Source: Pseudomonas poae (lineage in GTDB: Bacteria; Pseudomonadota; Gammaproteobacteria; Pseudomonadales; Pseudomonadaceae). Taken from it: 64,000 nucleotides of DNA. The notes under the pieces were generated by a model that ran no database searches, was not told the DNA's origin, and saw only the letters and a list, made by a program, of their open reading frames with translations. Positions 40,118 to 49,500 of this stretch are shown in pieces. The first letter of the stretch is position 1. Every line of letters begins with the position of its first letter. The stretch is taken from positions 3,362,001 to 3,426,000 of the forward strand of contig CP034537.1 in NCBI GenBank assembly GCA_004000515.1, in the 5' to 3' direction. The translations under genes and the position numbers were made by a program.

Positions 40118-40618
40118 ATGGCGAAGAGCGACGACGCAGCAAAAGCACCCGCAGGCAAAGGCAAGCTCAAGCTTATCCTGTTGATAGTCGTGGGCCTGCT
40201 CCTGGCCATCGGCGCCTCGGTGGGTGGCACCTGGTACATCATGCACAGCAGTGCCAGCAAACCGGCCCCTGCCGCCGAAACCGCCAGTAACGTCAAGCAA
40301 CCGGCAATCTTCGAGCCGATGCTCCCGGCCTTTGTCGCCAACTTCAATCAAAACGGTCGTCAACGCTACCTGCAGGTGAGTATCACCTTGCTGGCGCGTA
40401 ACCAGTCGGACCTGGATGCCCTCAAGGTGCACATGCCGGTGATCCGCAACAACCTGGTGATGCTGTTCTCCGGGCAGAGCTTCGACACTCTTGCCACCCC
40501 GGTAGGCCAGGAAATGCTGCGCCAGAAGGTCACTGCCAGCGTGCAGGAAGTGGCCCAGAAAGAGCTTGGCAAAGTCGTGGTCGAGCAGGCGCTCTTCACT
40601 AATTTCGTATTGCAGTAG
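40118..40618 (+). CDS. fliL: Flagellar basal body-associated protein FliL
   Basis: A 166-residue intact inner-membrane protein with a short basic N terminus, one membrane helix (LKLILLIVVGLLLAIGASVGG) and a periplasmic stomatin-like domain (RYLQVSITLLARNQSDLDAL, ENNLVMLFSG-like segment RNNLVMLFSGQSFDTL). FliL associates with stators near the motor. It starts the fliLMNOPQR run. Confidence 0.95.
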   Translation: MAKSDDAAKAPAGKGKLKLILLIVVGLLLAIGASVGGTWYIMHSSASKPAPAAETASNVKQPAIFEPMLPAFVANFNQNGRQRYLQVSITLLARNQSDLDALKVHMPVIRNNLVMLFSGQSFDTLATPVGQEMLRQKVTASVQEVAQKELGKVVVEQALFTNFVLQ

Positions 40619-40627
40619 GAACACGAC

Positions 40628-41595
40628 ATGGCCGTGCAAGACCTGCTGTCCCAGGATGAAATCGACGCGCTGCTCCATGGCGTCGACGATGGTCTGGTAC
40701 AGACCGAAATGGCTGCCGAACCCGGCAGTGTCAAAAGTTATGACCTGACCAGCCAGGATCGCATCGTCCGCGGACGCATGCCGACCCTGGAGATGATCAA
40801 CGAGCGTTTCGCCCGCTACACCCGTATCAGCATGTTCAACATGCTGCGCCGCTCGGCGGACGTGGCGGTGGGCGGCGTGCAGGTGATGAAATTCGGCGAA
40901 TACGTGCACTCGCTGTACGTGCCCACCAGCCTCAACCTGGTCAAGATCAGCCGCTGCGCGGTACCGCACTGTTCATCCTCGACGCCAAGCTGGTGTTCAA
41001 GCTGGTGGACAACTTCTTCGGTGGCGACGGCCGTCACGCCAAGATCGAAGGCCGTGAGTTCACCCCCACCGAATTGCGGGTGGTGCGCATGGTGCTGGAA
41101 CAAGCCTTCATCGACTTGAAGGAAGCCTGGCAAGCGATCATGGAAGTCAACTTCGAGTACATCAACTCGGAAGTGAACCCGGCCATGGCGAACATCGTCG
41201 GCCCCAGCGAAGCCATCGTGGTGTCCACCTTCCACATCGAGCTCGATGGCGGTGGCGGTGACCTGCACGTGACCATGCCGTACTCGATGATCGAGCCGGT
41301 GCGCGAAATGCTCGACGCCGGCTTCCAGTCCGACCTGGACGATCAGGACGAGCGCTGGGTCAAGGCCCTGCGCGAAGACCTGCTGGACGTCGACGTGCCG
41401 CTGAGTGCCACCGTTGCCCGTCGCCAATTGCGCCTGCGGGACATTTTGCACATGCAGCCGGGGGATGTGATCCCGGTGGAGTTGCCGGAAGAACTGATCA
41501 TGCGCGCCAACGGCGTGCCGTCGTTCAAGGTCAAGCTGGGTTCCCACAAAGGCAACCTCGCTCTTCAAGTGGTCGAACCGATCAACCGCCGCTGA
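40628..41595 (+). CDS. fliM: Flagellar motor switch protein FliM (frameshifted in this sequence)
   Basis: The reconstructed protein of about 322 residues starts with the CheY-binding motif LLSQDEIDALLHG, followed by the middle domain (RIVRGRMPTLEMINERFARYTR) and a C-terminal FliN-like domain. A missing C at 40951-40952 breaks the middle domain; adding it gives LVKISPLRGTALFILDAKLVFK. FliM forms the C ring with FliG and FliN and binds CheY-P. Confidence 0.96.
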
Positions 41596-41629
41596 TCAAC
41601 ATTAATTTTTGCTGCGCCGAGGACATGTA

Positions 41630-42097
41630 ATGGCTACCGAACACGAAAACACTTCCGCCGAAGACCAGGCCCTGGCTGACGAATGGGCGGCAGCCCTGGA
41701 AGAAACCGGCGATGTTGGCCAGGACGATATCGACGCACTGCTGGCCGCTGACGCCGCCACCGCGCCAGTAGGCAATCGCTTGCCGATGGAAGAGTTCGGC
41801 AGCGTGCCGAAGAACAACGACCCGGTGACCCTCGACGGCCCGAACCTGGATGTGATCCTCGACATCCCGGTGTCGATCTCCATGGAAGTGGGCAGCACCG
41901 AAATCAACATCCGCAACCTGCTGCAACTCAACCAGGGCTCGGTGATCGAGTTGGACCGCCTGGCCGGTGAACCGCTGGACGTACTGGTCAACGGCACCCT
42001 GATTGCCCACGGCGAAGTGGTGGTGGTCAACGAAAAGTTCGGCATCCGCCTGACCGACGTGATCAGCCCGAGCGAACGCATCAAGAAGTTGCGCTGA
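41630..42097 (+). CDS. fliN: Flagellar motor switch protein FliN
   Basis: A 155-residue intact protein. The C-terminal SpoA domain is clear (LDVILDIPVSISMEVGSTEINIRNLLQLNQGSVIELDR, EKFGIRLTDVISPSER); the N-terminal ~75 residues are acidic and variable. The start at 41630 (MATEHEN) follows GAGGAC; an in-frame ATG at 41609 is less likely. Confidence 0.96.
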   Translation: MATEHENTSAEDQALADEWAAALEETGDVGQDDIDALLAADAATAPVGNRLPMEEFGSVPKNNDPVTLDGPNLDVILDIPVSISMEVGSTEINIRNLLQLNQGSVIELDRLAGEPLDVLVNGTLIAHGEVVVVNEKFGIRLTDVISPSERIKKLR

Positions 42098-42098
42098 T

Positions 42099-42529
42099 AT
42101 GAAACGGCTAATGGTGGGACTGTTGGCAACGCTGCCATTGGACGTTCTGGCAGCGGAGCCTGTGGCTCAGGCCGCCGCCGCCGCACCGGCCAGCCTCGGT
42201 GGCCAGTTGACCCAACTGGTGCTGGGCCTGTTGCTGGTGGTCGGCTTGATCTTCGTGCTCGCCTGGCTGATGCGCCGCGTGCAGCGCGTCGGTCCGGGCA
42301 ACGGCCAGGTGATCGAGTTGGTCGGTTCGCGTGCCCTGGGCCCGCGTGATCGGCTGGTGCTGGTGCAAGTGGGCGAAGAGCAGATCCTGCTGGGCCTTAC
42401 GCCTGGTCGCATCACCCGTTGCACGTGCTCAAGACACCGGTGAACGTGGACCAGTCCCAGTCCGCCACGCCAGAATTCGCCCAGCGCCTCATGGAGTTGC
42501 TGGGCAAGGATCAGAAGGATAAGAAGTAA
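42099..42529 (+). CDS. fliO: Flagellar export protein FliO (frameshifted in this sequence)
   Basis: The reconstructed protein of about 143 residues has a signal-like N terminus, one strong membrane helix ([22 protein letters not shown]) and a cytoplasmic domain ([34 protein letters not shown]). FliO is the assembly factor for FliP. A missing C at 42415-42417 causes early termination; adding it gives [19 protein letters not shown] and a stop that overlaps the fliP ATG (TAATG). Confidence 0.92.
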
Positions 42530-43271
42530 TGCGCGTTTTATTGACGCTCATGCTGTTGCTGGTCGCGCCATTGGCGCTGGCCGCCGACCCGTTGTCGATC
42601 CCGGCGATCACCTTGGGTACCAATGCGGCAGGCGCACAGGAGTATTCGGTCAGCCTGCAGATCCTGCTGATCATGACCGCGCTGAGTTTTATCCCGGCGT
42701 TCGTCATGCTGATGACCAGCTTCACGCGGATCATCATCGTGTTCTCGATCCTGCGCCAGGCCCTCGGCCTGCAGCAGACGCCGTCGAACCAGATCCTCAC
42801 CGGCATGGCCCTGTTTCTGACGCTGTTCATCATGGCGCCGGTGTTCGACAAGGTGAACCAGCAAGCCCTGCAGCCTTACCTCGCGGAGAAGATGACCGCC
42901 CAGGACGCCATCGACAAAGCCCAAGGCCCGATCAAGGACTTCATGCTGTCGCAGACTCGTTCCAGCGACCTTGAGCTGTTCATGCGCTTGTCCAAGCGTA
43001 CCGACATCGCTACCCCGGACCAGGCTCCCCTGACCATCCTGGTGCCGGCGTTCGTGACCTCGGAACTGAAAACCGCGTTCCAGATCGGCTTCATGATCTT
43101 TATTCCGTTCCTGATCATCGACCTCGTCGTGGCGAGCGTGCTGATGGCCATGGGTATGATGATGCTGTCGCCGCTGATCATCTCGTTGCCATTCAAGATC
43201 ATGCTGTTTGTGCTGGTGGACGGCTGGGCGCTGATTATCGGCACGTTGGCCGGCAGTTTCGGAGGGTATAG
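42529..43271 (+). CDS. fliP: Flagellar export gate protein FliP (stop lost by an apparent indel)
   Basis: FliP of about 247 residues, with a cleaved signal peptide ([11 protein letters not shown]), membrane helices and the family motifs [27 protein letters not shown] and [16 protein letters not shown]. As given, the frame runs on through fliQ, making a false 338-residue FliP-FliQ fusion. Adding one G to 43264-43266 gives SFGGV followed by a TAG stop at 43269, the normal FliP end. It forms the export gate core with FliQ and FliR. Confidence 0.92.
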
Positions 43272-43275
43272 CGCT

Positions 43276-43545
43276 ATGACGCCAGAAGTCGCCGTCGACC
43301 TGTTCCGTGAAGCGCTGTGGCTGACCACCATGATGGTTGCCGTGTTGGTGGTGCCGAGCCTGTTGGTGGGCCTGCTGGTGGCGATGTTCCAGGCCGCGAC
43401 CCAAATCAACGAACAGACCTTGAGCTTCTTGCCGCGTCTGCTAGTGATGCTGATCACCCTGATCGTCGCTGGCCCGTGGCTGGTGCAAACTTTCATGGAA
43501 TACATCCTGCAGCTGTACGGCAGTATTCCGCAGTTGATCGGCTGA
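43276..43545 (+). CDS. fliQ: Flagellar export gate protein FliQ
   Basis: An 89-residue protein of exact family length with two membrane helices ([23 protein letters not shown] and [23 protein letters not shown]). It begins [14 protein letters not shown] at ATG 43276, four bases after the expected fliP stop. It is in frame with fliP only because of the likely indel described there. Confidence 0.94.
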   Translation: MTPEVAVDLFREALWLTTMMVAVLVVPSLLVGLLVAMFQAATQINEQTLSFLPRLLVMLITLIVAGPWLVQTFMEYILQLYGSIPQLIG

Positions 43546-43549
43546 CCCG

Positions 43550-44335
43550 ATGCAGTCTTTGCTGGCATTGACCGACGTCCAGATCAGCACCTGGGTGGCG
43601 TCTTTCATCCTGCCGCTGTTTCGCGTCACGGCGATGCTGATGGCCATGCCGGTGTTCGGCACCACCCTGGTACCCCGCCGCGTGCGCCTGTACTTCGCGG
43701 TGGCGATTACCGTGGTGATCGTGCCCGGCTTGCCGGCGATGCCGCCGGTCAATGCCATCGACCTGAGTGCGTTGCTGCTGATTGCCGAACAGATCCTCAT
43801 CGGCGCCATGCTGGGGTTTTCCCTCACGCTGTTCTTCCAGGCATTTGTGATTGCCGGGCAAATCATTTCGATCCAGATGGGCATGGGCTTCGCGTCCATG
43901 GTCGACCCTACCAACGGTGTGTCGGCGGCGGTGATCGGGCAATTCCTGACCATGCTGGTGACCTTGTTGTTCCTGGCCATGAATGGGCACTTGGTGGCGT
44001 TCGAGGTGCTGACCGAGAGCTTCACCACGTTGCCGGTGGGCTCGGGTCTGGTGGTCAATCATTTCTGGGAAATGGTTGGGCGCCTCGGTTGGGTATTGGG
44101 CGCATCGCTGCTGCTGGTGCTGCCGGCAATCACCGCATTGCTGGTGGTCAACATCGCATTCGGCGTGATGACCCGCGCCGCACCCCAGTTAAATATCTTC
44201 TCCATCGGCTTCCCCCTGACTCTGGTGTTGGGCATGGGGATTTTCTGGATCGGCCTGGCTGACATTCTCAATCAGTATCAACCGCTGGCGACTGACGCCT
44301 TGCAGTTCTTACGTGACCTGGCACGGGCGCGCTGA
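43550..44335 (+). CDS. fliR: Flagellar export gate protein FliR
   Basis: An intact 261-residue protein with about six membrane helices; typical segments are FRVTAMLMAMPVFGTTLVPRRVRLYFA and QIISIQMGMGFASMVDPTNG. FliR completes the FliP5-Q4-R1 gate. Four bases separate it from fliQ and three from flhB. Confidence 0.96.
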   Translation: MQSLLALTDVQISTWVASFILPLFRVTAMLMAMPVFGTTLVPRRVRLYFAVAITVVIVPGLPAMPPVNAIDLSALLLIAEQILIGAMLGFSLTLFFQAFVIAGQIISIQMGMGFASMVDPTNGVSAAVIGQFLTMLVTLLFLAMNGHLVAFEVLTESFTTLPVGSGLVVNHFWEMVGRLGWVLGASLLLVLPAITALLVVNIAFGVMTRAAPQLNIFSIGFPLTLVLGMGIFWIGLADILNQYQPLATDALQFLRDLARAR

Positions 44336-44338
44336 GCC

Positions 44339-45474
44339 ATGGCCGAGAGCGAGAGTGGTCAGGACAAAACAGAAGACCCCACGGAGAAACGAAAAAAGGA
44401 CTCCAGGAAAAGGGCGAGATTGCGCGCTCTAAAGAGCTGAACACCGTTGCGACCATGATGGCGGGGGCCGGCGCGTTGCTGATCTACGGCGGCGGCTTGG
44501 CGCTGGACCTGATGGAGTTGATGAAGCTCAACTTCACCTTGCCACGCGAGGTGTTGCTAAGCCCCGGTGCCATGGGCCAATACCTGCTGCATTCGGGCAA
44601 GATCGCGATCCTGGCGGTGCAGCCCATCCTCATCACCTTGCTGTTGGCCGCGCTGATCGGCCCGATTGCGTTGGGCGGCTGGTTATTTGCTGCCGGCAGC
44701 ATGGCGCCCAAGTTCAGCCGGATGAACCCGGCGGCGGGGCTCAAGCGCATGTTCTCCGCCAAGGCCTTGGTGGAGCTGCTCAAGGCCTTGGCCAAGTTCA
44801 TTCTGATCCTGTTCGTGGCGCTGATGGTGTTGACCTCCGACATCGACGACCTGCTGCGCATCGCGCATGAACCACTGGAGTCGGCGATCATCCACAGCGT
44901 ACAGGTGGTGGGTTGGAGCGCACTGTGGATGGCCGCCGGGCTGATCATCATCGCGGCCATCGATGCACCGATCCAGCTCTGGGAAAGCCACAAGAAACTG
45001 CTGATGACCAAGCAGGAAGTGCGCGATGAGCACAAGGACCAGGAAGGTCGCCCCGAGGTCAAGCAGCGCATTCGTCAGCTGCAACGGGAAATGTCCCAGC
45101 GCAAGATGATGGCCTCGGTGCCCGACGCCGATGTGGTCATCACCAACCCGACGCACTACGCCGTGGCCCTCAAGTACGACCCGGAGAAGGGCGGCGCGCC
45201 GATGCTGCTGGCCAAGGGCAGCGACTTTACCGCATTGAAGATTCGCGAAATTGCGGTGGCCAATGACATCCTGTTGCTGGAGTCGCCGGAATTGGCGCGG
45301 TCGATCTTCTATTCCACGGAACTCGACCAGGAGATCCCAGCCGGGTTGTACCTGGCCGTGGCCCAGGTGCTGGCGTATGTCTATCAGATTCGCCAGTACC
45401 GCGCGGGCAAGGGTAAGCGGCCTGATCCGCTGAAGGATCTGCCGATTCCGCCGGAGCTGCGCCGCGATTCTTGA
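44339..45474 (+). CDS. flhB: Flagellar export switch protein FlhB (frameshifted near the N terminus)
   Basis: The reconstructed protein of about 378 residues has the N-terminal TEDPTEKRKKDSREKGEIARSKELN motif, four membrane helices and the cytoplasmic domain with the autocleavage site NPTH (in VVITNPTHYAVAL), which switches export from hook to filament substrates. A missing G at 44406-44407 truncates the frame after about 35 codons; adding it restores DSREKGEIARSKEL. It ends the fliL operon. Confidence 0.95.
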
Positions 45475-45522
45475 TTTGTCAGCCCGTTTGACGTTTACCG
45501 CTCGTCGTAAATCCCCCTCGAC

Positions 45523-45538
45523 CTGTCAACGTTGACAG
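45523..45538. promoter_or_regulatory. 16-bp perfect palindrome upstream of the cold-shock gene
   Basis: CTGTCAACGTTGACAG reads the same on both strands, as expected of a dimeric regulator's operator. It includes TTGACA, which could serve as a -35 box for the cold-shock gene. The protein that binds it is unknown. Confidence 0.55.
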
Positions 45539-45605
45539 TAGCCATCCTTATTTCGAAACGGTTTGATGAAGTGCGTGTCCTCAAACTATGAGTCTGGAGA
45601 AGGCG

Positions 45606-45812
45606 ATGGCGACGGGTTCAGTGAAGTGGTTCAACGCAGAGAAGGGCTTCGGTTTTATCAAGCCGGATGATGGTTCAGACGATGTGTTTGTGCATTTTTC
45701 GGGAATAAGCGCCGAGGGCTTCAAGACTCTGGAAGAAAATCAAAAGGTCAGCTATGTGCTTGCGAACGGTCCCAAGGGGCTGCAAGCCATTGAGGTAACT
45801 CCTTCCCCATAG
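45606..45812 (+). CDS. Cold-shock-domain protein of CspA family, between flhB and flhA
   Basis: A 68-residue single cold-shock domain with both RNA-binding motifs: KGFGFI (RNP1) and VFVHF (RNP2). The start at 45606 ([10 protein letters not shown]) is preferred because GGAGAAGG lies just upstream; the ATG at 45588 would add six atypical residues. CspA-like proteins bind single-stranded RNA and DNA and loosen mRNA structure. It has its own palindromic upstream site and separates flhB from flhA. Whether it is cold-induced or tied to motility is not shown by the sequence. Confidence 0.9.
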   Translation: MATGSVKWFNAEKGFGFIKPDDGSDDVFVHFSGISAEGFKTLEENQKVSYVLANGPKGLQAIEVTPSP

Positions 45813-45859
45813 GTGCAGAGCGTTTAGAAAACACCGACTCGTCTCTTCAAGGCAAAAGT

Positions 45860-45875
45860 TGGAAGGCTTCTTGCA
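45860..45875 (+). promoter_or_regulatory. Sigma-54 promoter of flhA
   Basis: TGGAAGGCTTCTTGCA: GG and GC ten bases apart, with an intact TTGC box, 63 bases before flhA. Confidence 0.65.
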
Positions 45876-45937
45876 ATACCGCCTGCAAGACGCCAAACCG
45901 CGTCAAAACTTTGCTTCAAGGAACACGAGGAATACCG

Positions 45938-48070
45938 GTGGTAGATCGCTCTCAAATGCTCAGCACGGCCCGTGGCACCCTGACTGACTTGTCGCGGGGC
46001 AATCTGGGTGTGCCGTTGTTGTTGCTGGTGATGCTGGCAATGATGATGTTGCCGATGCCGCCGTTCCTCTTGGACGTGTTCTTCACCTTCAACATTGCCC
46101 TGTCCGTCGTGGTCCTGCTGGTGTGCGTGTACGCGCTGCGGCCGCTGGACTTTGCGGTATTCCCCACGATCCTGCTGGTGGCGACGCTGCTGCGGCTGGC
46201 GTTGAACGTGGCCTCGACCCGTGTGGTGATGCTTCACGGCCAGGACGGCCACGCCGCTGCCGGCAAGGTGATCCAGGCCTTCGGTGAGGTGGTGATCGGC
46301 GGTAACTACGTGGTCGGTATCGTGGTGTTTGCGATCTTGATGATCATCAACTTCGTCGTGGTGACCAAGGGCGCCGGGCGGATTTCCGAGGTGAGCGCGC
46401 GGTTTACCCTCGACGCCATGCCCGGCAAGCAAATGGCCATCGACGCCGACCTCAACGCCGGCCTGATCGATCAGAACCAAGCCAAATCCCGTCGCCTGGA
46501 AGTGGCCCAGGAAGCCGAGTTCTACGGCTCCATGGACGGTGCCAGCAAATTCGTACGCGGCGACGCCATCGCCGGCCTGCTGATTCTGTTCATCAACCTG
46601 ATTGGCGGCATGGCGGTCGGGATCTTCCAGCACGGCATGACCTTCGGCGATGCGGGCAAGGTCTACGCGTTGCTGACCATCGGTGACGGTTTAGTGGCGC
46701 AATTGCCATCACTGTTGTTATCTACAGCGGCGGCCATCATGGTGACCCGTGCGTCGGGCTCCGAAGACATGGGCAAGCAGATCAGCCGGCAGATGTTCGC
46801 ATCGCCCAAAGCGCTGGCGGTGGCGGCAGGCATCATGGCCATCATGGGGATCGTGCCGGGCATGCCGCATGTATCGTTCCTCAGCATGGCGGCCATGGCG
46901 GCTGGCGGCGCGTACCTGTTCTGGAGAAAACAGAACCAGGTCAAAGTGATTGCCCAGCAGGAAGTCGCCCGCCAGCAAGAATTGCTGCCATCCCCGGCCC
47001 GCGCCCAGGAAACCAAGGAGCTTGGCTGGGACGACGTGACCCCAATCGACATGATCGGCCTGGAAGTGGGCTACCGTCTGATTCCTTTGGTGGACCGCAA
47101 CCAGGGCGGCCAATTGCTCGCGCGGATCAAAGGTGTGCGCAAGAAATTGTCCCAGGACTTGGGCTTCCTGATGCCCACCGTGCACATCCGCGACAACCTC
47201 GACCTGGCCCCAAGCGCCTACCGCCTGACCCTGATGGGAGTGATCCTGGCCGAAGCCGAGATCTACCCGGACCGCGAGCTGGCAATCAACCCCGGCCAGG
47301 TGTTCGGCAGTCTCAACGGCATAACCGCCAAAGATCCGGCTTTTGGCCTGGACGCGGTGTGGATCGAAATCAGCCAGCGCAGCCAGGCGCAGTCCCTGGG
47401 TTACACCGTGGTCGACGCCAGCACCGTGGTTGCGACTCACCTCAACCAGATCCTGTACAAGCACTCCCACGAGCTGATCGGCCACGAGGAAGTCCAGCAA
47501 TTGATGGGTTTGCTGGCCAAAGCCTCGCCAAAATTGGCCGAAGAACTGGTGCCGGGTGTGCTGTCGTTGTCGCAACTGCTCAAGGTGTTGCAGGCGCTGT
47601 TGGCCGAACAAGTGCCGGTGCGCGACATCCGCAGCATTGCCGAGGCCATCGCCAACAATGCCGCCAAGAGTCAAGATACTGCCGCCCTAGTGGCTTCGGT
47701 GCGCGTCGGATTGTCGCGTGCAATCGTGCAAAGCATTGTAGGCACTGAGTCTGAGCTGCCTGTGATCACCTTGGAACCAAGGTTGGAACAAATATTGCTC
47801 AATAGTATCCAGAAGGCAGGACAAGGCCAGGAAGAGGGCGTTCTGCTGGAGCCAAGCATGGCTGAAAAACTGCAGCGTTCGTTGATCGACGCCGCGCAGC
47901 GCCAGGAAATGCAGGGCCAACCGGTGATTCTGCTGGTGGCGGGCCCGGTCCGAGCGATGTTGTCGCGGTTTGGACGCCTGGCAGTTCCGAATTTGCACGT
48001 TTTGGCTTATCAGGAAATTCCTGACAACAAGCAAGTGACTATCGTCGCGACAGTAGGGCCCAACGGCTGA
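45938..48070 (+). CDS. flhA: Flagellar export protein FlhA
   Basis: An intact 710-residue protein. The N-terminal half has about eight membrane helices and the FHIPEP-type core (RISEVSARFTLDAMPGKQMAIDADLNAGLI); the C-terminal cytoplasmic domain docks chaperone-substrate complexes. The start is GTG at 45938 (VVDRSQMLSTARGTL), with GAGGA seven bases upstream. It leads the flhA-flhF-fleN-fliA run behind a sigma-54 element. Confidence 0.97.
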   Translation: MVDRSQMLSTARGTLTDLSRGNLGVPLLLLVMLAMMMLPMPPFLLDVFFTFNIALSVVVLLVCVYALRPLDFAVFPTILLVATLLRLALNVASTRVVMLHGQDGHAAAGKVIQAFGEVVIGGNYVVGIVVFAILMIINFVVVTKGAGRISEVSARFTLDAMPGKQMAIDADLNAGLIDQNQAKSRRLEVAQEAEFYGSMDGASKFVRGDAIAGLLILFINLIGGMAVGIFQHGMTFGDAGKVYALLTIGDGLVAQLPSLLLSTAAAIMVTRASGSEDMGKQISRQMFASPKALAVAAGIMAIMGIVPGMPHVSFLSMAAMAAGGAYLFWRKQNQVKVIAQQEVARQQELLPSPARAQETKELGWDDVTPIDMIGLEVGYRLIPLVDRNQGGQLLARIKGVRKKLSQDLGFLMPTVHIRDNLDLAPSAYRLTLMGVILAEAEIYPDRELAINPGQVFGSLNGITAKDPAFGLDAVWIEISQRSQAQSLGYTVVDASTVVATHLNQILYKHSHELIGHEEVQQLMGLLAKASPKLAEELVPGVLSLSQLLKVLQALLAEQVPVRDIRSIAEAIANNAAKSQDTAALVASVRVGLSRAIVQSIVGTESELPVITLEPRLEQILLNSIQKAGQGQEEGVLLEPSMAEKLQRSLIDAAQRQEMQGQPVILLVAGPVRAMLSRFGRLAVPNLHVLAYQEIPDNKQVTIVATVGPNG

Positions 48071-48081
48071 GGTAGTGGGTT

Positions 48082-49396
48082 ATGCAAGTTAAGCGTTTTT
48101 TCGCCGCCGATATGCGTCAGGCCATGAAACTGGTACGTGATGAGCTGGGCGCCGACGCCGCGATTATCGGTAACCGTCGTATTGCCGGCGGTGTCGAGCT
48201 GACGGCTGCCCTGGATTACACCCCCAGGCACTGGCGCCCCGCGTGCCGAACATGGAGCTTGAAGACGAGCTGCGCAAGACCGCCTCGCGCATCGTCTCGG
48301 CCCAGGCTGAGCTGAGCATGCGTGGCGACAGCGACGCCACCACCAATCGCCAGTTGTTCGCCGGCTTGCCGCTGACGGCTGCCGAGCCGCTGGTTGAGCC
48401 GACCTTTGTCGAGCCGCCACGTCCTGCCGCGCCAGCCCCGGCCGCCGCAGTCGATGCGCGTGTGTTCGACTCGATGCGCTTTGAACTCAATGGCCTGCGC
48501 GAACTGCTGGAAGTGCAGCTGGGCTCGCTGGCATGGTCGCAGTTGCAAGGCAGCAAGCCGCAACAGGCCAACCTGTGGCGCCGCCTGCAACGCATTGGCC
48601 TGTCCGGCCCGTTGTCCCGCGACCTGCTGGCGTTGACCACCGAAATCGAAGAACCTCGCCAGGCCTGGCGCATGTTGCTGGCCCATTTGGCGCGGATGAT
48701 CGTCACCCCGGAAATCGAACCCCTGGAAGAGGGCGGTGTGATCGCCATGGTCGGCCCTGCCGGCATGGGCAAGACCACCACCCTGGCCAAGCTGGCGGCG
48801 CGTTATGTGCTCAAGTACGGCGCGCAGAATATCGCGCTGGTGAGCATGGACAGCTATCGTATCGGTGCCCAGGAGCAGCTCAAGACCTTGGGGCGCATCC
48901 TCAATGTGTCGGTGACCCACGTCGACCCGGGCCAGTCCCTGGCCAACGCCCTCGACCCATTGCTGCGCAAACGCGTGGTGCTGATCGATACCGCCGGCCT
49001 GCAAGCCAGTGATCCGGCGCTGCGCATGCAGTTGGAAAGCCTGGCCGGACGTGGCATCAAGTCAAAAATTACCTGGTGCTTGCAACCACTAGCCAGAAAC
49101 AGGTTCTGACGGCTGCGTACCACAGCTACAAGCGTTGCGGGCTGGCCGGTTGCATCCTGACTAAACTGGATGAAACCGCGAGCCTTGGCGAGGTGTTGAG
49201 CCTGGCTATCAGCCACGAATTGCCGGTCGCCTACCTGACCGATGGCCCGCGGATTCCGGATGACCTGCATCTGCCGCGTCGTCATCAGTTGGTCAGCCGT
49301 GCAGTCAGTGTGCAAATGCAAGAAGAGCCTAGCGAGGAAGCGATGGCCGATATGTTCGCCGACCTTTACCACAACCCGGCAAAGCGGGTGGGTTGA
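48082..49396 (+). CDS. flhF: FlhF, SRP-type GTPase that places the polar flagellum (two frameshifts)
   Basis: The reconstructed protein of about 438 residues has an N-terminal B domain (MQVKRFFAADMRQAMKLVRDELGADAAII), a variable linker, and NG GTPase domains with G1 VGPAGMGKTTTLAKL, DTAGL and TKLDETASLGE. FlhF marks the cell pole for flagellar assembly. One C is missing in 48221-48225 and one A in 49064-49068; correction gives DYTPQALAPRVPNMELE and IKSKNYLVLATTSQKQ. Confidence 0.95.
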
Positions 49397-49500
49397 GGGC
49401 AGGACGAACACCGTGAAATGTACCTACATCGATGGTCTGCAAGATACACGCGGCCAAGCCATGTAGCCTGCGTCTAAGCAAGACAAGGTAAAGAAATAAA

